Below, one piece after another: positions 38,779 through 45,876 of a stretch of 64,000 nucleotides of DNA. The stretch lies in the NCBI RefSeq assembly GCF_947855115.1, contig NZ_CANTZW010000005.1:99952-163951 (forward strand), read 5' to 3'. The notes under the pieces were generated by a model that was not told the DNA's origin, did no database searches, and saw only the letters and a program-made list of their open reading frames with translations. Positions within the stretch are counted from its first letter, which is position 1; every line of letters starts with the position of its first letter. The DNA comes from an uncultured Parabacteroides sp. (GTDB lineage: Bacteria > Bacteroidota > Bacteroidia > Bacteroidales > Tannerellaceae). The position numbers were made by a program, and so were the translations under genes.

Positions 38779-38820
38779 GTGTAAAAGTCTATTAGCATTT
38801 TGACTTTATGATTCAGATTG

Positions 38821-39573
38821 CTAAACAACACATTCAAATAAGAACATTTCGCATTGATCGTTGATGGCTATTTCCTTGTCAAAAGAAGAAAAAGTTTTGA
38901 CTTGGGTAAACCCGATCTCTTTTAAATACTGTTCCATCTCACCATATTTATAAAGGTGTGTCTGGAAATCCATAAATTCGCTTTGAATCAATACCGTATC
39001 CCTATACATTTCGTAAATACCGGGAGAGAATTGGGTCTGACTTTGCTTGTCGTAATAATTCTTCGACTTTAGTACCAGTTCGCAATTTTCTTTTGTCATC
39101 ACCGAAACCGCGGTCGCATAGTTATTATCATCCGCGCATCTATTGGCGATTGTATCGACAGCGAACACGAACTTGCCCGTTGGAGATAACCACTCTTTTA
39201 TTCTACACAAAATTTGTTTGCACAAATCAATATCGGTAAATAATGACACAGAGCCCGAACTGATAAAAATATAATCAAATTTCTCTTTGGGGGAATATTC
39301 TATAATATCAGCCTGAGCGACTTTTGCCTCAGGCAATTTCTGCTTTAGCTTTTGTAACATTTCATTGGACAGGTCTATGCCGCTTATGTCGAACCCTCTT
39401 TCTGCGAATGGGATAAGAAAACGGCCGCTGCCACATAAAGGTTCTAAAATCTTTTTCCCTTTTTCTGCATAAGAAAGGTAGAAGTCCAATTCATCTTGAG
39501 GAGCTTTCTCATGTAGTATTTCATACATCTCAGTACAGAGACTGCCGTAGTAATTTCTTTCTGCTTTATTCAT
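38821..39573 (-). CDS. Class I SAM-dependent methyltransferase
   Basis: 250 residues with the Rossmann motif I ILEPLCGSGRFLIPFAERG (about 37-55), acidic post-motif GIDLSNEML and motif II region FDYIFISSGSVSLF. The substrate is unknown; the family includes small-molecule methylases. The coding sequence is visibly richer in A and T than its neighbours. It lies exactly between two direct copies of the AAA/PD-(D/E)XK gene, so it was probably acquired or captured along with that duplication. Confidence 0.85.
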   Translation of the reverse strand: MNKAERNYYGSLCTEMYEILHEKAPQDELDFYLSYAEKGKKILEPLCGSGRFLIPFAERGFDISGIDLSNEMLQKLKQKLPEAKVAQADIIEYSPKEKFDYIFISSGSVSLFTDIDLCKQILCRIKEWLSPTGKFVFAVDTIANRCADDNNYATAVSVMTKENCELVLKSKNYYDKQSQTQFSPGIYEMYRDTVLIQSEFMDFQTHLYKYGEMEQYLKEIGFTQVKTFSSFDKEIAINDQCEMFLFECVV

Positions 39574-39638
39574 TGTTGTTATATGATATGTATATTCTGG
39601 TTTCTAAAAACAAAGCTTATTCTCCTGTTTTTATGGAA

Positions 39639-40208
39639 TTATAATGTGTTTTCAATCAGCCATTCGCCTAAATTGCGAGTGGTAGCGTCGAAAGCGACGC
39701 CCACTTTGACCACTTCCCGTTCGTCGGCCGCATAGGGGATCAGATAGCCTCGCTCGTCGATCAGCACGACCACCTTCCTTCCGGTGATCTCTGCCGCCCT
39801 TCGTATGATGGTCATGAACCGTCCGGAATAGGTGATGCCCTCCCCTCCGGTATCGTATGTTTTTTCCCATTCCCTCAATTGCCGTTCCAGCATATTCTCC
39901 AACGCCTTGCGGCTGTCGTACAACTCGGCGTTGAGGCTGAAATGAAGTACCGGATGCTCTTTCCACTCGGTCTCAAGCCTCTCTATGGCCAGTCCCTTGA
40001 ATAACTCTTTCTTCCCCTCGAAATAAGCCTTGAAGGTGGAAAGCAACAAGCTTTTCCCGAATCGCCAGGGACGGCTTAGGAAATAGGGTACACCTTGATA
40101 AGCCATCTGATAGACGAATTCTGTCTTATCGACATACAAGAAATTCTCTGTACGCAGTTTGTCGAAACTTTGTATGCCTATCGGTAATTTCCGGATGCTA
40201 TTTCCCAT
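39639..40208 (-). pseudogene. Internally deleted duplicate of the AAA/PD-(D/E)XK gene
   Basis: 189 codons remain open. Residues about 48-153 are nearly identical to the full-length copy at 37139-38704, and the last 40 residues match its C terminus, but 333 codons (999 bp) are missing. In the full-length gene the deletion endpoints are two copies of CTCGTCGAT (37250-37258 and 38249-38257), and only one copy remains here at the junction LIDE/RGYL. The first 47 codons differ more (FDKLRTENFLY against FEDLRTEGYLY), so the copy is also mosaic. The P-loop has RPWRFGKS in place of RPRRFGKS. The nuclease core is lost, so it is likely non-functional. Confidence 0.88.
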
Positions 40209-40230
40209 CGCCTTATCTATTTAGTTTACA

Positions 40231-40261
40231 CAAATGTAGGTATTTTTTACAAGGAGGCAAA
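40231..40261 (-). promoter_or_regulatory. Duplicated consensus promoter of the truncated AAA gene
   Basis: Minus strand: TTTG (40261-40258), 19 bases, TACATTTG (40238-40231). About 50 bases upstream of the start codon are almost identical to the full-length copy, showing that promoter and gene were duplicated together. Confidence 0.7.
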
Positions 40262-40268
40262 TAGCGGG

Positions 40269-40333
40269 AAAAAACATGTACGTCTTTTTCCGGAGACACG
40301 TACATGTTTTTTGGAAAATACGTACATGTTTTT
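40269..40333. repeat. 65-bp repeated element with CGTACATG hairpins, copy A
   Basis: Fifteen-base arms at 40269-40283 and 40298-40312 are perfect reverse complements (ACGTACATG plus a T run), and a third direct copy follows at 40320-40333. The whole unit, including the TTTTTCCGGA loop, recurs at 62189-62254. Copy A lies between the divergent truncated AAA gene and the M16 peptidase gene. Confidence 0.8.
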
Positions 40334-40348
40334 CACGAAAGTCTTTTG

Positions 40349-40356
40349 TACCTTTG
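40349..40356 (+). promoter_or_regulatory. -7 box of the M16 peptidase gene
   Basis: TACCTTTG, an exact match, 25 bases before the start codon at 40382. It rules out the upstream in-frame ATG at 40304. Confidence 0.6.
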
Positions 40357-40381
40357 CGGGCTGATACAAACAAGAAGGAAA

Positions 40382-41602
40382 ATGGATTATATCGCTCATA
40401 CATTGCCGAACGGCCTTCGCATGGTACACCTCCCGGTCGATTCCCCGGTCTCTTATTGCGGTTTCGCCGTAAACGCCGGTACGCGGGATGAGAACGAGGA
40501 TGAGTTTGGCTTGGCGCATTTCGTCGAGCACATGATCTTCAAAGGTACGGAGAAACGGAAGGCATGGCATATCCTGAACCGTATGGAGAATGTAGGGGGA
40601 GAGTTGAACGCCTATACTACGAAGGAGGAGACTTTTGTTTATTCCGTCTTTATGGAAGAGGATTTCGGCAGGGCGTTCGAGCTGTTGACAGATCTGGTTT
40701 TCCATTCCCAATTCCCCAAGCAGGAGATCGAGAAAGAGGTAGATGTCATCTTAGACGAGATCAACTCGTATGAGGATAGCCCCTCGGAACTTATATTCGA
40801 TGAGTTCGAGAACCTGCTATATAAGGGCCATGCCCTCGGACACAATATCTTAGGGGATGAGGAATCCCTTCTTCGCTTCGATTCCGAGTCTGGCCGCTCT
40901 TTCATGCGCCGTTTTTACGCCCCGGAAAATATGGTATTTTTCTCGATGGGCCGGAAAGACTTCAAGAAGATACTGAGGCTTGCGGAAGCCGCTCTGGGCG
41001 ATATCTCTTTCCCTATGGCCGATCGGGTCCGGAAAGCCCCCGACCCGATCGAGGCTTGCTTGCGGCAGGTCCATAAAGATACCCATCAGGCCCACGTATT
41101 GATCGGAGGCCGGGCCTTTAGCATGCACGATAAAAAACGGGTCCCTCTATTCTTGTTGAACAATATACTGGGCGGGCCGGGCATGAACAACCGCCTGAAT
41201 GTCTCCCTGCGGGAAAAGCACGGCTTGGTCTATAACGTAGAATCCAACATAACCTCTTATACCGATACCGGGCTCGCCAGTATCTATTTCGGGACGGACC
41301 CGAAGAACCGTGAGAAAGCGATACGTCTGGTACATAAGGAACTGTCCCGTTTGCGCGACGTGAAACTTTCTGCCACTCAATTAGCCGCCGCCAAGAAGCA
41401 GGTAATCGGCCAACTGGGTGTGTCGGGCGATAACCGTGAGGGCCTTTTCCTTGGCTTAGGAAAAAGCTACCTCCATTATGACCGTTACGACACCCTTCCC
41501 GAGGTGTTCGCCCAGATCGAGAAACTGACTGCCGAGCAAATCCTTGAGGTGGCGAATGAGGTGTTCGCCCCGGAACGGTTGTTTTGCTTGATTTATGAGT
41601 GA
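40382..41602 (+). CDS. M16-family zinc metallopeptidase (processing-protease-like)
   Basis: 406 residues from the ATG at 40382 (MDYIAHTLPNGL), which is the classical start of single-domain M16B peptidases. The inverted zinc motif is HFVEHMIF (HxxEH) and the third ligand lies in VDVILDEINSYEDSP. The C-terminal half carries the paired inactive-type domain. There is no signal peptide, so it is cytosolic or inner-membrane associated and degrades or processes peptides. The start agrees with the -7 box just upstream. It converges on the next gene with a gap of 2 bases. Confidence 0.92.
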   Translation: MDYIAHTLPNGLRMVHLPVDSPVSYCGFAVNAGTRDENEDEFGLAHFVEHMIFKGTEKRKAWHILNRMENVGGELNAYTTKEETFVYSVFMEEDFGRAFELLTDLVFHSQFPKQEIEKEVDVILDEINSYEDSPSELIFDEFENLLYKGHALGHNILGDEESLLRFDSESGRSFMRRFYAPENMVFFSMGRKDFKKILRLAEAALGDISFPMADRVRKAPDPIEACLRQVHKDTHQAHVLIGGRAFSMHDKKRVPLFLLNNILGGPGMNNRLNVSLREKHGLVYNVESNITSYTDTGLASIYFGTDPKNREKAIRLVHKELSRLRDVKLSATQLAAAKKQVIGQLGVSGDNREGLFLGLGKSYLHYDRYDTLPEVFAQIEKLTAEQILEVANEVFAPERLFCLIYE

Positions 41603-41604
41603 GG

Positions 41605-42744
41605 CTAAAAAGTCCGTTCCAGCCAGCGGGAGAGGAATACGTCATATACTTGATAGCGGGAAGATTCCAAATCATCCTCTTGATAGATCATCTCTTTGGT
41701 AAGCAAGGCATCTAAGGCCCGCTTGGAGTTGGAGGGGGTACCGATGTTGTATTTCTCCAGGAAATACTTGGATTGAGGTTGCGATACGCTTCCTTCCTTG
41801 GCGATGGCGATCAGCAATTGCCATTGAACCGGGCTTAACAGCCTCCGGTACTGGATATACATGGCTTGTTGAGAGGCTAGAAAGGAATCGCAAATGTTTT
41901 TCACGTCCTCTTCCTTGATCCTTTTCAAGGGAGAAGCGTAGACTAGGTTACAGATGGTTTGGGTATAGTAAGTATGCGATCGGGTCCAGTCCAAAATGAA
42001 TTGAACGGCCTCCGGTTGGATTTCCCGGCCGCCATCCTTGAATTTATCATGGATGAATGAACTGTATATATCTTTGTCGATCACGGGGAGCGACAACATC
42101 CGGGTACTGGAGAAGAAAGGGCGTTTCGCGCTATTGAATAGCTCTACCATCATATGCTTATTACTGCCGCTGAAAATGAAATGGACATTCTTGAGGCGTT
42201 GGATATGGGAACGAAGAATGGATTCGGTGTTTGTTTCCGGATAGTTCGCTATTTGCTGAAACTCATCGATAGCGATCAGGATAGGTTTGTTTTGGGAATC
42301 GAGGAAATGGAAAATACTGGCAAGTGTTTTCTCTACCGCTTTATTTTCTGTAAATTCAAGGCTGATTTCCGGCTGTCCGCTCAGTGGGTCATAGGAAATC
42401 ACCGGATGAAAGGCTTTTAATAAATCGAGAAACCGGTTACCAATGCTTTTTTGTTCCGGGATTTGCCGGAGAATCATTTGCGACAAACATTCCGTGAAAT
42501 CTTTGACCGATTGAGTGGCATAAATATCCGTATAAATGCAATAGAAGGACTTTGTGGTTTCCAATTCCTCAAATAAACGGTGGATCAGGGCGGATTTCCC
42601 CAGTCTTCGAGGTGAGATAAGCGTTGTATTTACGCCGTTTTTTACCAGACTCTTGAGAGTGGTTAACTCCGTTTCCCGGTCACAAAAATATTCTTTCCCT
42701 ATATAACCTGTTGTAGGAAATGGGTTTATCTTGTTCACTGCCAT
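41605..42744 (-). CDS. AAA ATPase of the archaeal-type/STAND-like ATP-binding family
   Basis: 379 residues. Walker A is ISPRRLGKSALIHRLF (about 43-58), Walker B LIAIDEFQQIANYP, and sensor HFIFSGSNKHMM. The C-terminal part (about 260-375) is winged-helix-like (QWQLLIAIAKEGSVSQP). The family is widespread and poorly characterised, often near mobile or defence genes. It resembles the DUF1703 ATPases in the N-terminal motif order but lacks a nuclease domain. A 15-bp inverted repeat sits directly upstream and may regulate it. Confidence 0.87.
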   Translation of the reverse strand: MAVNKINPFPTTGYIGKEYFCDRETELTTLKSLVKNGVNTTLISPRRLGKSALIHRLFEELETTKSFYCIYTDIYATQSVKDFTECLSQMILRQIPEQKSIGNRFLDLLKAFHPVISYDPLSGQPEISLEFTENKAVEKTLASIFHFLDSQNKPILIAIDEFQQIANYPETNTESILRSHIQRLKNVHFIFSGSNKHMMVELFNSAKRPFFSSTRMLSLPVIDKDIYSSFIHDKFKDGGREIQPEAVQFILDWTRSHTYYTQTICNLVYASPLKRIKEEDVKNICDSFLASQQAMYIQYRRLLSPVQWQLLIAIAKEGSVSQPQSKYFLEKYNIGTPSNSKRALDALLTKEMIYQEDDLESSRYQVYDVFLSRWLERTF

Positions 42745-42785
42745 GATGAGATGATTTTATCTTAATCGCGAAGATAGTGATTTTA

Positions 42786-42830
42786 TCACACATTTTGTAT
42801 CATACATTTTGTGTTATACAAAATGTGTGA
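42786..42830. repeat. Perfect 15-bp inverted repeat upstream of the AAA ATPase gene (possible operator)
   Basis: Arms 42786-42800 (TCACACATTTTGTAT) and 42816-42830 are exact reverse complements with a 15-base loop that repeats the core ACATTTTGT once more. A near -7 box (TATCTTCG, minus strand, 42776-42769) lies 9 bases downstream, so the repeat covers the -33 region. Placement suits a repressor or activator site better than a terminator. Confidence 0.6.
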
Positions 42831-43068
42831 TGCTATTAGCCCGGGAACCTATATTCAAATTCCGGGCTTATGTTTTGCTGTTGTTCCGTATGACGTTATC
42901 TATATGCATCCTGTCGGCCGGCAGGGTGAAACCTTCCGGCAATTGGTTTATGATAGCTTATTTCCTTTTGCTTCATTGTCCGATCCTATAGGACAAACCC
43001 AAAGCCGGTTGAGCTATTCGGAGAAAATCCATTGTCCGGACTATGGAGATTTCTTAATAAGCTGGATA
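42831..43068. other. Non-genic gap
   Basis: Contains a short hairpin (AGCCCGG at 42838-42844 with CCGGGCT at 42862-42868) lacking a T run. A 115-codon open frame (42811-43158, plus) overlaps the 3' end of the deacylase gene and shows no recognisable motif or credible ribosome binding site. I see no supportable gene here. Confidence 0.5.
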
Positions 43069-44280
43069 TTATCTGTTATGAAACCTATACCCGACTCCCA
43101 GCATCAAGTTATTCGGGTTGTGGAACTTGTGCAGTTGGTATCCGACATGCAGGAATAAGTTCCGCGTGACCGATACCTTGAGCGCTAGGATTTGGTATAA
43201 TCCTTTTAGGTTGCCCTTGTTGTAAAACAGATTGTGCCCGACTCCCAGGTTGATCGAGAAGAAAGGCATGGTGAATTCGCCGCGGGCAGAGAGGCCGATG
43301 CCGATCTGCTCGTGTAGGGGCGGGCGGTAGAAACGGGGTTCTTCGCCGACTTGGGTGAGCTCGTCGGGGTAGATGTTCGCGCTTTCGTCGTATTGGCCGT
43401 CTAGGGAGATACCCGCTTTCAGGAATCGGTTGAATTTATACATCGGGTTGAAGTTGAATCCGAGGATGCCGAAATGACCGGGGAAGATATAGGCCTCGTT
43501 GCTTAGCATGACCCCCTTGGCCCGGGTAGCGCCGTATAAGACGACATCGTAGCTGACGCGCTGCCAAAAACTGGAGAGATACAACTGATTTTCCGGTAGG
43601 GAACGTGCGGAGCCTAGCTCGCGATGGCTTTCCTCGATCGGGTTGAGCGTGTAGACAAGCCCGATCCGGCCCCCGATCGTGTTCAATCCCGAGTTCGGGA
43701 GGTGAGTATTCCCGTTTGAGAAATGCGTTAGATCCGCTCCGACAAGCAGGTTGCAATAACGGGATAGCTTTGCGTTGAGGAAGAATCCCAGGTTGATGTA
43801 GGCGTTGATCTTGGAACCGATGATCTTGTTGCGGTAATTCTTGTCCTCGTCGTACGGATGCCAGCCGAAAGACGCTCCGAAATTCCATTCGTAATCGAAG
43901 GATAGCCGGGAAGAAATACTGGCGATACGGGAGCTTTGGAAAACATACGCGGTCCAAGGATTACCGACCTCCCGCCGATTTCCGAAGGTATTGTAAGAGA
44001 CACCTATGCCTTGGTAGGTATGCGGGTAAAGCCGTCCTTCCTTGGATTCAGGGTTCAGTTGGAACCCGTATTTCAAGTGGAACGAGGCCGCCTTATGCAA
44101 GGTAAGCCCGTTTCCGTAGCCATCATCTTTCAGGAATTTGCTCGTAGGGGCGACATACGAGGGACGTGCGTCGAACCCTATTTTATGGATAAGGGATTTA
44201 TCATCATCTTGGGCTTTTGCCGCGCAAGCCAATAACATCATGACCGCTATGCAAAGGCCTATCATCTTATTTTCTATCAT
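43069..44280 (-). CDS. Acyloxyacyl hydrolase / PagL-like lipid A 3-O-deacylase
   Basis: 403 residues with a signal peptide (to CAAKAQ, about residue 23) and a beta-barrel-like sequence. The PagL active-site segment is visible: LTHFSNGNTHLPNSGLN, with the His-x-Ser pair, followed by GGRIGLVYTLNP. PagL enzymes sit in the outer membrane and remove acyl chains from lipid A. It is longer than classical PagL (about 185 residues), as is usual for Bacteroidetes relatives, where the activity is not well tested. It follows the AGCS gene by 21 bases on the same strand. Confidence 0.8.
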   Translation of the reverse strand: MIENKMIGLCIAVMMLLACAAKAQDDDKSLIHKIGFDARPSYVAPTSKFLKDDGYGNGLTLHKAASFHLKYGFQLNPESKEGRLYPHTYQGIGVSYNTFGNRREVGNPWTAYVFQSSRIASISSRLSFDYEWNFGASFGWHPYDEDKNYRNKIIGSKINAYINLGFFLNAKLSRYCNLLVGADLTHFSNGNTHLPNSGLNTIGGRIGLVYTLNPIEESHRELGSARSLPENQLYLSSFWQRVSYDVVLYGATRAKGVMLSNEAYIFPGHFGILGFNFNPMYKFNRFLKAGISLDGQYDESANIYPDELTQVGEEPRFYRPPLHEQIGIGLSARGEFTMPFFSINLGVGHNLFYNKGNLKGLYQILALKVSVTRNLFLHVGYQLHKFHNPNNLMLGVGYRFHNR

Positions 44281-44301
44281 ACTTTAAATTCGTTTGTGAA
44301 A

Positions 44302-45702
44302 TCACCAACACTGCGCTTTGTCTCTCAACCCGGGTATCTTGTCTTTATCGAATACCGGGCTTTTGATCCCCGCCTTCTTTTGGGCTACATAATCTTGTAA
44401 CAACAGGAATGCTTGGCGGCTCAACAGTGAGATCGCGATCAAATTACAGATTGTCATAAATCCCATGGCTACATCGGCCAGGCTCCAGGCCAGGTCTAAA
44501 CTAGCCAACGCCCCGAACATGACCATTCCACCGACTAATATACGATAAATAAATAAAATACTTCTCTTCGGGGTGATAAAACGGATATTCGCTTCCCCGT
44601 AATAATAATTACCGATGATGCTGCTGAAGGCGAACAGGAGGATCGCCAAGGCGACAAAGGTGCTTCCGAGGCTACCCACCTCGTTGCTCAAGGCTTGCTG
44701 CGTAAGTTGGACTCCATTTACGGAACCGTCTAACGGCGCTCCGCTAAACAAGATGATGAACGCCGTACAGGTACAGATAACCAACGTATCGGTAAATACA
44801 CCCAGTGCTTGGATCAGCCCTTGCTTGACCGGGTGGGAAACATGGGCGGTAGCCGCTACGTTCGGGGCCGATCCCATACCGGCCTCGTTGCTGAATAAAC
44901 CCCGCTTGATCCCTTGCATCAGCGCCGCCCCGACGCTGCCGCCTATCGCCTGTTCCCAGCCGAAAGCGTTTGCCAGGATGGTTTCTATAACGGCGGGCAG
45001 GCGGGTGATATTGAACAATACGATTCCCAAGGCCAACGCGATATAACCTAACGCCATGACAGGAACGACGATGCTGCTTACCTTCGCGATACGGTGGATA
45101 CCACCGAATATGACGATTAATGTCAGCGCCGTGAGGATCGCCCCGATCAAGGCATGATCGATGCCGAAAGCCCCTTCCCACGCAGCGCAGATCGTGTTGC
45201 TCTGTACGGAATTGAAGGCAAAGCCAAAGGTGATGGAGATCAATATGGCGAACAAAACCCCCATCCATCGTAATCCCAGACCGTGTAGCATATAATAGGC
45301 GGGGCCACCGATGAACGAGTCGTTCCCTTTTATCTTGTATAATTGCGCCAACGTAGATTCCACGAACGCGCTGGAGGAACCCAGCAAAGCGATCAGCCAC
45401 ATCCAAAATACGGCTCCCGGGCCACCGACCGCCACGGCTGTCGCTACACCCGCCAGGTTGCCGGTCCCCACACGGCTTGCTAAAGATACGGCGAAGGCTT
45501 GGAAGGAGGAGATATGTTTTTTCCCTTTTTCCCCTTTCCCGGCGGAATCGCCTAATAACCGGATCATCTCGCCGATCATGCGGAATTGCACGAACCTGCT
45601 TTTTATCGTAAACCATACGGCGCATCCTAATAACATGATAATTAGGATATACGACCATAGTATATCGTTGATTCCACTGATCCAATTATTCAATAGCTCC
45701 AT
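44302..45702 (-). CDS. Sodium:alanine symporter (AGCS family)
   Basis: 466 residues with about 11 membrane helices. Family signatures are AVSLASRVGTGNLAGVATAV near the N terminus, GGPGAVFWMWLIALLG and RGLFSNEAGMGSAPNVAATA. It takes up alanine or glycine with Na+. In a window with six peptidases it fits amino-acid scavenging. A -7 box lies 25 bases upstream. Confidence 0.95.
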   Translation of the reverse strand: MELLNNWISGINDILWSYILIIMLLGCAVWFTIKSRFVQFRMIGEMIRLLGDSAGKGEKGKKHISSFQAFAVSLASRVGTGNLAGVATAVAVGGPGAVFWMWLIALLGSSSAFVESTLAQLYKIKGNDSFIGGPAYYMLHGLGLRWMGVLFAILISITFGFAFNSVQSNTICAAWEGAFGIDHALIGAILTALTLIVIFGGIHRIAKVSSIVVPVMALGYIALALGIVLFNITRLPAVIETILANAFGWEQAIGGSVGAALMQGIKRGLFSNEAGMGSAPNVAATAHVSHPVKQGLIQALGVFTDTLVICTCTAFIILFSGAPLDGSVNGVQLTQQALSNEVGSLGSTFVALAILLFAFSSIIGNYYYGEANIRFITPKRSILFIYRILVGGMVMFGALASLDLAWSLADVAMGFMTICNLIAISLLSRQAFLLLQDYVAQKKAGIKSPVFDKDKIPGLRDKAQCW

Positions 45703-45726
45703 GATTTATAATATATTGTTTGGTTA

Positions 45727-45734
45727 CAAAGATA
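45727..45734 (-). promoter_or_regulatory. -7 box of the AGCS/PagL operon
   Basis: TATCTTTG on the minus strand, 25 bases before the AGCS start codon. Confidence 0.55.
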
Positions 45735-45876
45735 CGTATCCGCGAAGCTAAATCATCGGAATATTATTTTTTTTTGTTTTTCTTGTAACGTTTCCCAGAG
45801 TGATGTCGTCTTATTGTTAGAAACAAGCGATAGGCGGGAAAGGCCACCCTGCTGTACTCGGAAAAAATATGATAAA

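Noticed and set aside
40269..40333. CRISPR-like array from the ACGTACATG repeats
   Set aside because: Only three half-sites with short, unequal, non-unique spacers and inverted orientation; no cas genes.
40304..40381. 26-residue extension of the M16 peptidase
   Set aside because: It is encoded by the repeated hairpin element and lies upstream of the -7 box; the family starts at MDYIAHTLPNGL.
37139..42744. A complete defence island built on the AAA ATPases and methyltransferase
   Set aside because: The methyltransferase looks like a small-molecule enzyme, without DNA-methylase motifs (DPPY/NPPY or PCQ), and no restriction or toxin partner was recognised; the evidence supports duplication rather than a defence system.
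42811..43158. 115-codon plus-strand open frame in the gap after the AAA ATPase promoter
   Set aside because: It begins inside the inverted repeat, overlaps the end of the deacylase gene, and shows no motif, signal or convincing ribosome binding site.
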